From Forficula auricularia (lineage: Eukaryota; Arthropoda; Insecta; Dermaptera; Forficulidae): a DNA stretch of 64,000 nt. Position numbers and translations under genes: made by a program. The notes under the pieces are model-generated. The model was given only the letters and a program-made list of their open reading frames with translations, was not told the origin of the DNA and ran no database searches. Position 1 is the stretch's first letter; every line of letters begins with the position of its first letter. Positions 55,022 through 64,000 of the stretch are shown here, piece after piece. The stretch spans positions 35,526,584-35,590,583 of the forward strand of contig JALMQS010000153.1 in assembly GCA_024734495.1 (NCBI GenBank). Direction: 5' to 3'.

Positions 55022-55204
55022 GCGTCTCAGTGATTATAATTTATTGTAAGATATAATACGGAAGATATGCGCATATTTCTGAATTAACTCAAATATCTGA
55101 TTCTTTTTATGACCCGAACAATTAATTAATTGAATATGAAAGATTTCAATTTGGCGATGGTAATAGATTCAAATTGTCTTAGAAAATCATAAGATGGTGT
55201 CATC

Positions 55205-55335
55205 TATTAAATCCGATGGAATGGAATATTTTTAATTATATGTCAGAGGGGCTGTTATTCACCCCACTTGGGAATCGAACCCGAGTGCCAGTAACAGCAA
55301 TCCGGGCCATCTGGCTCACCTTTGAGGTACGAAAG
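55205..55335 (-). mobile_element. tRNA-derived SINE-like copy 2
   Basis: On the minus strand a GAGCCAGATGGCC A-box-like segment is followed ~35 nt later by the exact B box GGTTCGATTCC (CACTCGGGTTCGATTCCCAA). A non-tRNA body and an AT-rich tail come after. The tRNA folding is imperfect; a SINE is more likely than a tRNA gene. Confidence 0.6.
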
Positions 55336-55560
55336 TCATTCCATTGCCCTTCTAATTTTGAATCTCTTCAAAATTCGAAACACTACCTTTATTTAAATTA
55401 TATGACATGGCTATATGTTTAAATTTCGAATCACTAGATCGTGAAATTTTACAAATTAAGATAACAATCTTTGAGTAAAATATTTAACGCGTTTACATAT
55501 GCCAGAGAGGTTTGATTCTAACATACTTGATTAATTAAATCATATGGATGCTATGGACGA

Positions 55561-55589
55561 TGTTTCGGTCCTTTTTTGACCTTCATCAG
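55561..55589 (-). ncRNA. Hammerhead-like motif (isolated)
   Basis: On the minus strand: CTGATGA, extra A, perfect stem II GGTC/GACC with an AAAAAAG loop, then GAAACATCG. Confidence 0.55.
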
Positions 55590-55700
55590 CACCTTGGCCA
55601 ATTTTTAATTAATAACACATTGGAGCTATAGTTTTAATAGCTTTCAAAAGACATTACTATTTCCATTATATTAAAATAATTTATATTAAGCAGAAGATAT

Positions 55701-55820
55701 ATCAAATTTAAAGTTTTTGTGCCGAGGGTAGCAGAATTTTTATATATTGAATGAGACAATAAAAGAGTGTGTCTTCTGCTGGAATTCCAGCAAGAACACA
55801 CTCTTCTATTGCCTCCTTCA
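55701..55820. mobile_element. Type B short element with 9-bp TSD
   Basis: 120 bp between AGAAGATAT repeats (55692-55700, 55821-55829). The smallest type B copy; the two arms meet almost directly at TGCTGGAATTCCAGCA, a perfect palindrome. Confidence 0.85.
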
Positions 55821-56406
55821 AGAAGATATCTTTATTATAAATTAATCACCTCTGCTAATATTGGCAAAATTACATTTATAATATCTTTGTATCTTTTTGA
55901 ATCTAAAAAATATATTCAAATTCAAATTCAAAAAAAAAAAAAAAAAAAATTGAAACTAGTCTTGGTTACCTTTCACATATCAAACAATGAATAATCATCT
56001 GTTTTCACCTTATTGAATTATTTCCGAAGTTTTTTATTTCAATCAGATAAAACAAGGTTCAGCTTTAAAGCTTTACTTTCACATTTCATTATTCATTTTC
56101 AAGTCATGAAATCAAAGAAAGAACGAACGAAGATAACATCACAAAAATTAGGAGATAAACGACTCTATCCAAATTATAAATGAAGATCAATAAACAAAAG
56201 TATCCTCTGTCATTTATCAAGTTTATCGATATATTAATTATTTTCAATTATCAGAATGCTTTTAAGTAATATTTGTTTACTTCAAATGAGTTATTTTTTC
56301 TTTTTACTTTCAAATATATAATATACTAAATTTCTTCAGAGCGCAATGAGACAGAAATAATGTATTTATATCATTTTTAATAATATTAATTATAATGTGT
56401 ATGTTG

Positions 56407-56793
56407 CAGTAAAAACCCGTTTTAGTAAGAACACGTTCTAACTAGTTAAAACGCGTTTCGCTAAATACCTTTATAACAACTAGAGTTTACTGATCTTGGT
56501 TGAGTTTGGTTCAAAGGTCTAGAATCTTGATTTTTGACATTCCGCCTCATTTCGTGTGTTTATTTTCAAAAAATTTTAAACGAAAATGTCAAAAATTAGA
56601 AGAAAAGTTGTAGCGGGTTGTAATTTTTGACATTTTCGTTAAAAAATTTTGAAAATAAACATTCGAAATGAGGCGGAAGGTCAAAGATGAAGATTCTAGA
56701 CCTTTGAACCAAACTCAACCATGATCAGTAAGCTCTAGTTGCCATAAAGGTATTCAGCGAAACGCGTTCTTATTAAAAAACGGGTTTTTACTG
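56407..56793. mobile_element. 387-bp foldback DNA element
   Basis: CAGTAAAAACCCGTTTTAGT to AAAAACGGGTTTTTACTG, complementary along almost the full ~180-bp arms. The end sequence recalls Tc1/pogo-type TIRs, but TA is not evident at the flanks. Confidence 0.75.
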
Positions 56794-57421
56794 GAACATA
56801 TATATAGACCTCAGATACTATACTTCATTCAGTCACTAGGTATGTAGTATGTTAATTTTATCATATGTTAGTAGTGTTTGTGAAAGAGCCAAATTTTATT
56901 TCGCTGTGAGCGAAACTTCGACATCCCAGTCCAACATCGTCACCACGGAAAAGATGTTGAAGCAGTGACGCTACACGCACGGCCACCCGACTCTCCCAAC
57001 TATTTTTATAAAAAAATTAAATATATTTTCTTAAATGTTAAATAATAATGAAATTTGATGTGAATTCAGTTGACGAAGAATAATATCTATCAACAGAAAA
57101 AAACACTGTCTAAGGAGGCAGGAGGCACGCTTTAAACCCTGTAGGAAGAGAGAAGTTACTCCAAAACGTTGTTATAAAGCCTTATGCTTGTCAAACAACA
57201 TACCAAGGGATCCTTATTTTATTTCTTCGAAAATACATGAGATAAACATATGTTTTTATTTGTTTTTTGATAAGGAGAGATTTTATAATTTTAATTGAAA
57301 AGTTTTTATTTTGCCGAGAGTAGCAGAGTTGTTGATTCATAAAGAGAAACAAAGAGGTTGTCCTATGCTTGATGCAAATAAACATATAAACATATATCTA
57401 ATATGTACATAATATATATAT

Positions 57422-58035
57422 TACTAGCTTCAAGGCCAAAAATTTTTGAGTTAATCAATTAAATTGTCAAATTAATATTTGAGGGATTTAAAATTCATTG
57501 TAATTAAGTACCTTGAGGACCACAAAAAAGGTCATATATAGTTTTTTGTAAAATTATATTTTATAGTACTTTATTTTAGAATAAGATAGTACATTGGATA
57601 AAGTTTAGCAACGATCCGTTGCAGTTTATTTTTTTAATTTTTGTTTTTAAATGTACTTTAAAAAAAATAGATAGTTTTTTTAAATCTTTGTTGCATTATT
57701 AAATTCTTCTTCAGCGATAATGTGGTTAGAACTCTATTATCTATGCTATTAAGAATGAATGACATTCAAAAATATGACAAACAGTGCCGCCAACAAATGT
57801 TTAGTTTGCTAGTTTAGTTCTTTTAATGTTTGGCAAGCTATGTTGGCTATACAGATTTTGTTATAGTTTTTCGTGAATTTTCCAATTTTCCGGGCAACTT
57901 TTCCGATTTTTTTTTACTTATTAACCTGAAATGGGCTATTACGAACATTTAAAAAAAAATTAGCCAAATCGGTCCAGGCATTGAGAGATCTGCGGTTACA
58001 AAGAAAAAGAAATTCATTTTTATTATATAGATTTA
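57422..58035 (+). repeat. Composite insertion: repeat X remnant plus RTE-like 3' tail
   Basis: 57460-57635 matches repeat X in minus orientation with a large internal deletion. 57640-58035 ends GGTCCAGGCATTGAGAGATC... then TTTTTATTATATAGATT, which resembles 3' ends of RTE-type LINEs. No coding part. Confidence 0.45.
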
Positions 58036-58188
58036 ATTGATTGAGGATATAGTTTAAAAGGCTTGGCCTTCATAATTAGTCTTTTTTAATTATAAATATT
58101 ATTTTTTATGGGGTCAGTATCACGTGAATATTGAAAATATTTTGCTTTTACTCAGCCGAGAAGCCAGTTAGAATTTATAATTAAAAAA

Positions 58189-58228
58189 GACTGATGATGA
58201 AGGCCAAGTCTTCTAAACTATAGTCTCA
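58189..58228 (+). ncRNA. Hammerhead-like motif with G12 changed
   Basis: CTGATGA, T, GAAGGC-type stem II, then TAAACTATAGTC; the first G of GAAA is T, which should block catalysis. Confidence 0.4.
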
Positions 58229-58728
58229 AACAAATAAATAATATATATATTTGATATATATGTGTGTATATTTATTTGCATCAAGCAGAGGACAACCTCT
58301 TTGTTTCTCTTTATTTATAATTATAAATTAAGTCGCTTCTGAACGCCATCAGTACAAAAATCATCTATAAGTGAGTAATTTGGGGGTCTATCAAAAAGTC
58401 ATTTTAAAAATTCGACTTTCCCAAAAGTAATCATTCGATTAAAATTTAAATACGATTTTTGATTTCGAAGAAAATAACTACAAATATCTTACAAATTCTA
58501 AGTTTGTATCTTATTTTGTATACAAGCTAGATTACTCTGACTGACAGGGAGTTTCGTCTAACAATGGAAATAAAATGATATAAACGTAATAAAAGAGTTT
58601 AGAATATGGTTAAGTCAAGAGACTCGAGCCCCCCCCCCCACCCTTGAAATTCTTTACAAATTATTCTTATGGGGTATGAGTAGAATCACATATTTTTTCA
58701 ATACAAATTTATTTATTTATTTATTTAA

Positions 58729-59425
58729 GGAGGATGAATGAAATTCAATTGCTTCTTTCCATTAATTTTTATTTTTACAAGTAGTTTATGTAAATATTTG
58801 GAGAGTACTGCTGCATCTCTTCCACAGTGGAAACCATCCACTCATCAATAAACCGACCCCATCAGATTGCACAAATCAACAAAAAAGCTTGATAAAACAC
58901 TATATACATATATACAATTTCACAGTACAAGATGACAACCATATTTGTTAGCATTAAATGTTTTAACGAAGTCCAAACTCATAGATAAATAAAAAATATT
59001 TTTTAACCATTCACGGAGAATTCATTTCACAGTGCTTTGATATTAAAATTCACAGACATTGGGATTTAGGGTATAATTCACAGCCAAAGTTAATTTCACT
59101 TGATGGCTAGATTTATTCACAGCAATAAGGAAAAATGATTAAACAGATATTTAATTTTAATTAAATTAGATATTAATTAAATTTACCATACCCTAAAATA
59201 CACGAATTCTCCATGCTCGACAATTATAAATTAAACTGTCTGTATAGTGAGATATAAGAAATTTTCTAAATAAATAGATGTTTAATAAGAAATTTAAAAG
59301 CCTGGGTCCGTACTGGATATGTTAATTTTTAAAGGAGGATGAATGAAATTCAATTGCTAAAGTATATAGTGTTTTATCAAGTTTTTATCGTTGATTTGTT
59401 CAAACTGATGGGGTCGGATTATTGG
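58729..59425. repeat. Nested inverted and direct repeats
   Basis: AAACCGACCCCATCAG...CTTGATAAAACACTATATAC (58850-58915) is mirrored at 59362-59422. GGAGGATGAATGAAATTCAA is directly repeated at 58729 and 59334. Between them TTCACAG occurs five times. This looks like a foldback element that captured or duplicated its flank. Confidence 0.5.
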
Positions 59426-60144
59426 TGAACGCGTGGGTAAGTATCATACAATTTAACATCAGTAATTATCAGACAATTAATGTCCTATGAACCCACTAAC
59501 TCCATATATTCAGGTCTTTCAGTTTGCACACCGTAGTGCTCTTGAAATATTTGGATAAGCCACTTGTAAAAATAAAAATTACTGGAAAGAAGCAATTGAA
59601 TTTCATTTATATCCAGAGCGCAGCCAGCCTTTTAAATTTCTTATTAAACATTAATTTATTTAGACAATTTCGTATATCTCACTATAATCTTGATAATTTT
59701 AAAGGTCATTTTTCAAAGGGGTAAATTTTTGTGGCTTTGGATACGCATTTTAATTTAATATCCTAAAAATTAAATTAAAATTAAAAAAAAAAATATTGTC
59801 GAGAGTGGTAGAGTTTATGATTCTTGAAGAGAAATCATTGAGACTGTCCTTGGTTTGGTTAAAAGGTAATTAGCTTACTTACAAACGAAACGAATTGACT
59901 TAATCCAATCGGGTATGTGAACGCGTGAGATACAAGACATAAAATATTTCTAATTAAAAAGAGTGTTGATGAAGATCGGGCCTTAAAAACTCTCTATATT
60001 CTATAGGTATATAGTCCCTGGACTACCGAGTGATGATCGGTAACTTTTTGCTCAATTTAGAAGTATATAGTAATTTAAAATTCAGATAAAAAAGTCGATT
60101 TTTATTTGGAGTCAGAATTAAATAAAAAAATAAAAATTTTTAAG

Positions 60145-60809
60145 AAAAAAATAAAAACCGACTTCAAAAAATTAAGTGCAACAAATATAAAAATACACTA
60201 AAAGGTATAAAATAATTATTATCTTATTTAGTTACAACTAAACGACGAAATATTAACACGAAATTACTTTTTAAAGTCGGTGCCAAACAAACTATACCTA
60301 TAAGCGAGCGTACCCGCCAAACGTACTAAGTAAGATCCGTCGAGTGCGATTCATAAAAGGTATATGTTTGGCACCAACTTCAAAAAGTAATTTCGTGTTA
60401 ATATTTCGTCGTTTAGTTGTAACTAAATAAGATAATAATTATTTTATACCCTTTAGTGTATTTTTATATTTGTTGCACTTAATTTTTTGAAGTCGGTTTT
60501 TATTTTTTTCTTAAAAATTTTTATTTTTCTCTTTTTAGTGATGTTATTAATAGTGATTATATCATCAGAACTTGACCAAATTAATATGACACCATCCCTA
60601 AGACACCCCCTTTCGGATAAAAAAAGAACCATCGAAATCGGTTCATAAACAAAGAGGTTAGGTCTAAACAAACCTAATAAAAAAGGTCTAATACCTATGA
60701 AAAAAAATCGAAAAAAAAATGGGACCAATCGGAAGCTAGACTGGACCCAATGCAAAAATTTTTTTCAAAATCGGTTGACAATTGGCGGAGATATGAGGTA
60801 ACATAGGCA

Positions 60810-60842
<33 letters not shown>

Positions 60843-60890
60843 CAATCGAATAGAGAACCTCCTCCTTTTTTGAAGTCGGTTAAAAATGGA
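60145..60890 (+). repeat. Repeat Z, copy 3
   Basis: Palindromic half 60150-60510, then the one-sided tail (shorter than copy 2) and a run of ~32 A at 60808-60840, ending CCTCCTTTTTTGAAGTCGG. Confidence 0.7.
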
Positions 60891-60974
60891 AATGGAATCC
60901 ATTCCCGACAAAAGTGAAACTTTTTTCTATTGATATATGCACTTTCTAATGGGTGGATGAGTTGTATGTCTACA

Positions 60975-61110
60975 AATTATATCGAATTTCGTAGCTCTGA
61001 GATTTATGGTTGCGAAACGCACGGGGCGGGGTACATTCTCAAGTACGTAGACATCAACTTCCGGTTCTTCTATGAGCCCCGTCCCATCTCAATTGGCCCA
61101 CCAATATTTT
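60975..61110 (-). repeat. R2-like LINE 5' region fragment
   Basis: ATATCGAATTTCGTAGCTCTGAG and TTATGGTTGCGAAACGCA match the complement of 30215-30275 and the copy at 13640-13700; GTAGACATCAACTTCCGG also matches 13708-13725. Confidence 0.6.
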
Positions 61111-61283
61111 TTCTTTTTAATAAATAAAATTATTCTAATTCACGGTAAATTTAATTTAAATATTTATTTTTATTATCATTTGGAACAATATTTTAAACAA
61201 TTTAAAACATTTTATTGTAACATTTAACTTAAAATTATTTTTTAATTGTTAAAAACAAGGAAAACATACAAAATCCAAAACCT

Positions 61284-61965
61284 TTACCACTGTGTGACGT
61301 CGCCTTTATTTTTAATTACGGCTTGAATTCTTTTGGGCAACGTACTTATTAAGTTTTGACACTCATCTTGAGTGAAAGTATCCCAAATATTTTGAAGTTT
61401 GTGTTTTAATTCGACTACGTTTCTAGCTGGTTGTATTCGTAATAGCTTTTTCATTGTGTGCCAAAGAGTTTCTATTGGTGACAAGTCGGTGACGGTTTGC
61501 CACTCACTCCAAAAGTGGAACATTATGATCAGAAAGCCATTTTAAAAATTTTCTTGATGTATGGTGGGTCGCCCCCGTCTTGTTGGAACACAAAATTATT
61601 ATTATTCTGCAATGCATCTGCCATTGCTGGAAGTAACGATTTTTTTTAAATCTCCAAATATTTATTGGTGTTTACAATTCAATCAATGAAGTGAAGTTTC
61701 CCAACACCTCTAGCAGACTTAATTCAACCCCATACCATAACTGAAGCAGAAATTTTACTTTCTTTTTTAAACAATCTGAATTGAAAGCTTCATTTTTCTG
61801 ACGAATAACTCTGCTGCGATTGTCCCCAACACAAACTTCAAAACGAGACTCATCACTCCAATAGACACTATTCCATTCATCACTTGTCCAATTAATGTGA
61901 GTTTTAGCCCATTTAAGCCGGTTTTTCTTTTATTTTAACGTCAAGAGTGGCTTTTCTTTCGCCTA
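61284..61965 (-). pseudogene. Tc1-like transposase remnant
   Basis: On the minus strand the DDE blocks are legible: VYWSDESRFE (first Asp, about 61855), FQQDGGDPP (second Asp, about 61585) and DLSPIETLWH (Glu, about 61470). PARNVVEL and a C-terminal GDVTQW follow at the end. A Tc1 transposase of ~340 residues cuts and pastes the element at TA. Frameshifts and stops between the blocks (near 61500-61700) disable it. The N-terminal HTH region and TIRs were not found. The last 79 residues are a continuous frame ending at 61284. Confidence 0.8.
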
Positions 61966-62151
61966 AAAAAAATTAGTAAAATTACAAAAAAAAATTTGGA
62001 ATAAGTTGCAATAAAATTACCTTGTAAGTTTTAAAAACCTAACTTAAGGGCTTCTCTCAGCAGAATTATAGTTTAAAAATTGAGTGGATATTGATTGAGG
62101 CAGACCAAAAAAAGAAAAATATACATTTATAATATCTTTTTATTCATAAAC

Positions 62152-62184
62152 CGACGTTTCGGAGGCTATTCCCTCCTTCTTCAG
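62152..62184 (-). ncRNA. Hammerhead-like motif, type E left arm
   Basis: On the minus strand: CTGAAGA, extra A, GGAGG/CCTCC stem II with a GAATAG loop, then GAAACGTCGG. Mirror of 62239-62273. Confidence 0.6.
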
Positions 62185-62238
62185 AAAGAGAAGACAGAGA
62201 ATGTCGCTATGGATTTCTCTTCACTGACTTTTCAAAAC

Positions 62239-62273
62239 CCTGAAGAAGGAGGGAATAGCCTCCGAAACGTCGG
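62239..62273 (+). ncRNA. Hammerhead-like motif, type E right arm
   Basis: Same core as the left arm, intact CTGAAGA and GAAAC, followed by GTCGGTTT that can give a one- to two-pair stem III. Confidence 0.6.
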
Positions 62274-62726
62274 TTTATGAATAAAAAGATAGTGTAAATT
62301 ATCTTCTTCTTTTTTGGACTGCCTCATCAATATCAACTCAATTTCACTTATCAGTCCGTCTCCAAAAATTACTTCAATATTATAATTTTCCTAAGAATTT
62401 TTTTAACAATTGGCTATCAGTGTCGCTAGTTGCGAAGGAGCTTCTCCAAATTGAAGTTGATAAAAAATTATCTTCGTTCCACAATGAGTGGTTTAAGACT
62501 ACAAAATCTTGAAATATTGACCATTAATGAAGAAATTACAATCAATATAAATTTTGAGAGCATTATAGACAATTTTTCTACTATGAAAGTTAGAAGAGTA
62601 AAAGTATATAAATATGTTTACATACACATATGTGTATAATTTGTTTATTTATCCAAAAGAAATGAAATTATTTATGTATAACATATAATAAAAAATATTT
62701 AATGGTAATTTTTTTTAAATTAAATT

Positions 62727-62990
62727 CAAAGTTTTTTTGCTGAGGGTAGCAGAAATTTTATATATTGAAAGAGACAACAATAGTGTGCTTCTCGGAATTC
62801 GAAATTTTTATTTATAACGAGACTATGGCCCGAGGCTGCCTCCTTCATCAGTCTATTACAATTATTTGTAATTATATAGTAACAATAATATTGTAATAGA
62901 CTGATGAAGAGGGCAAACCCCTCGAGAATAGTCTCGTTATAAATAAAAATTATAATTCCAGCAGAAGACACACTCTTTTATTTCTCCATT
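62727..62990. mobile_element. Type B palindromic hammerhead element
   Basis: Full-length layout: head TTTTTTTGCTGAGGGTAGCAG, arms with cassettes at 62820-62853 (minus, eroded) and 62899-62936 (plus), right end AGCAGAAGACACACTC. It ends in a poly-T tract that blurs the TSD. Confidence 0.8.
62899..62936 (+). ncRNA. Hammerhead-like motif, type B right arm
   Basis: CTGATGA, extra A, GAGGGC/CCCCTC stem, then GAGAATAGTC; the GAAA block reads GAGA, so probably inactive. Confidence 0.4.
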
Positions 62991-63145
62991 TTTTTTTTTT
63001 TTTTTTGTGAATTCGGTATATTATTTGTCTCATAAGTGGGGAACCTGCCGTCTCCCTAAGTTTCTTGTGGCCTTTTAAAAAAGTATCTTGTATTTTTATA
63101 AAAGTGTATATTAAAAAATGCAAATCTTTAAAAAACAATGGTAGT

Positions 63146-63300
63146 TTTAAGAAATTTGGTGTTGGTACATGGTGAAATATTTTTTAAATTATTGGATAAA
63201 AAACAATCAAAAAACACGTTTTTTCGAAACCCAAACTTTTCGGGAGAATTTCTCCCTTTTTCAATGGCAAATTTTTTGCAAAAAAGAAAAAAAGTTGCAT
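63146..63300. repeat. Type D-like head with degenerate hammerhead-type hairpin
   Basis: AATTTGGTGTTGGTACATGGTG matches the type D head. TTTTCGGGAGAATTTCTCCC (complement GGGAG/CTCCC, then GAAAA) is the hairpin of a worn cassette. The same hairpin recurs at 63829-63853 (GAAACGTTTGG) and 48692-48712. Confidence 0.45.
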
Positions 63301-63359
63301 TCCTCTAAAATTTGAAAGCAACTTTTTTTACTTTACCATACCAGGTATGTGTGTTGATT

Positions 63360-63770
63360 AAGCACTAGGCGAAACTATGGCATTTCGCTCTGAAAAAAGC
63401 CCTAATAAGTAACATTGAAAATTATATTTTTCCGAGAGAAAATTGTTTTGTCAAAATGTCTGTTAGTCCGTTAGTGTGTTATTCTGTTAGTCTATGCGTT
63501 ACCAAATTTTCGCAGACGAGCTAGCTCAAAAACTAGTGTGAATATCAAAACCAAATTTCACAAGTAGTTTTTGTGCACATTGGCCCAAAATTAAGGGTGG
63601 CAGGGGGGTTAAAATTGCTAAAATTATAATATTTTCAAACTAAAAAACAAGAAAATGAAATATACTATAAAATGAACCTATAATAACGAAACTTGCGCTA
63701 AAACTAAGGGAGCAGGCTCAAAAAATAAATCTAGGCCCTTGGATTAAACTCAACCAGAAGTGTATGATAA
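63360..63770 (+). repeat. Repeat W, copy 2
   Basis: Closely follows 18600-19030 (GTCAAAATGTCTGTTAGT, ACGAGCTAGCTCAAAAACT, CCCAAAATTAAGGG, ATAATATTTTCAAACTAAAAA). Confidence 0.6.
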
Positions 63771-64000
63771 AGTCAAGTGGATGGCCACGTCAGAACGTGT
63801 CAATTTATTTTTGCATTCCATTGAAAAAAGGAGAAATTCTCCCGAAACGTTTGGTTTCGAATAAAAGTGTTTTTTTAATTGTTTTTAAAGATTTGTATTT
63901 TTTAATATTTATTATACAATCAATAATTAATTTTTCTTTATAGGTATATCAACTTATGTGACCTCTTTAATTACTGCCTAATTTATATGGCATCTAATGG

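Larger units (their letters stand above)
57295..58313. mobile_element. Type A element with full ends, interrupted by an insertion
   Basis: Starts TTGAAAAGTTTTTATTTTGC and ends CCTCTTTGTTTCTCT. TTTATAATTTTAA (57282-57294) and TTTATAATTATAA (58314-58326) are probable TSDs with one mismatch. About 610 bp of foreign sequence sits in the left arm (57422-58035). Hammerhead cassettes remain at 58045-58082 (minus, eroded) and 58189-58228 (plus). Confidence 0.75.
62085..62345. mobile_element. Type E palindromic hammerhead element
   Basis: Inverted arms (ATTGATTGAGGCAGACC...; complement TGGACTGCCTCATCAATAT) of ~100 bp, each carrying a hammerhead-like cassette in opposite orientation around a ~50-bp spacer. 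Confidence 0.75.

Noticed and set aside
55205..55335. Functional tRNA gene
   Set aside because: The B box is exact, but the acceptor, D and anticodon stems do not pair well and a diverged second copy with an unrelated body exists. A SINE is the better reading.
60808..60840. Poly-A tail of a processed pseudogene
   Set aside because: The A run is internal to repeat Z at the position where the other copies also have A- or T-rich tracts.

Overview
The window is a gene-poor, strongly AT-rich piece of an animal genome, most likely an arthropod and probably an insect. The basis is the repeat content: Penelope-like (PLE), R2-like, R1-like and CR1/Daphne-like LINEs, a Ty3/gypsy element, and hAT, P, Tc1 and pogo/Tigger DNA transposons. 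Nothing here is bacterial: there are no operons, no ribosome binding sites and no CRISPR array. I could not identify one convincing intact host gene. The window reads as intergenic or long-intron DNA built by layers of transposon insertion. A few GC-richer islands (about 4836-5390, 12525-12830, 21470-21790, 50160-50420) stay unexplained.

Layout. 1-1345: 3' part of a PLE with a GIY-YIG endonuclease and a hammerhead-like motif. 1.6-6.3 kb: dispersed repeats, two palindromic short elements with target site duplications (TSDs), a LINE tail and a hAT-type MITE. 6.3-13 kb: mostly featureless AT-rich DNA with several foldback elements. 13.1-13.8 kb: a short deletion derivative of an R2-like LINE. 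14.7-15.8 kb: a large palindromic repeat (family Z). 16.5-18.5 kb: an R1-like LINE on the minus strand. 19.9-21.2 kb: a palindromic element carrying two nested insertions. 22.0-22.9 kb: a DNA-transposon relic (family Y) with an inserted MITE. 27.4-28.8 and 34.6-36.2 kb: two inverted copies of repeat X, flanking the R2-like LINE at 30.1-33.9 kb. 38.4-40.2 kb: a P-like element with a THAP exon, an intron and an 8-bp TSD. 41.4-42.8 kb: a palindromic element, a LINE tail and a 608-bp TIR element. 43.0-47.8 kb: a Ty3/gypsy element whose 5' LTR is split by a LINE. 51.6-54.3 kb: a Tigger-like element and then a 382-bp tandem array in which every unit holds a tRNA-shaped sequence followed by T7. 54.5-64 kb: SINE-like copies, more hammerhead-bearing foldbacks, repeat Z, a Tc1 relic and further short elements.

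The recurrent theme is a set of short (about 120-650 bp) elements, many of them palindromic, that carry hammerhead-ribozyme-like cassettes (CTGANGA, hairpin, GAAA), often one on each strand. Several are flanked by 8-13 bp TSDs. One is proven as an insertion by an unoccupied copy of the same locus elsewhere in the window. Their ends fall into two superfamilies. One (types C/D) matches the 3' end of the PLE at the window start, which suggests that PLE enzymes move them. I regard this as the best candidate for an under-described system. The tRNA-shaped tandem array is the second. All homology statements come from recognising motifs by eye; no database search was possible.
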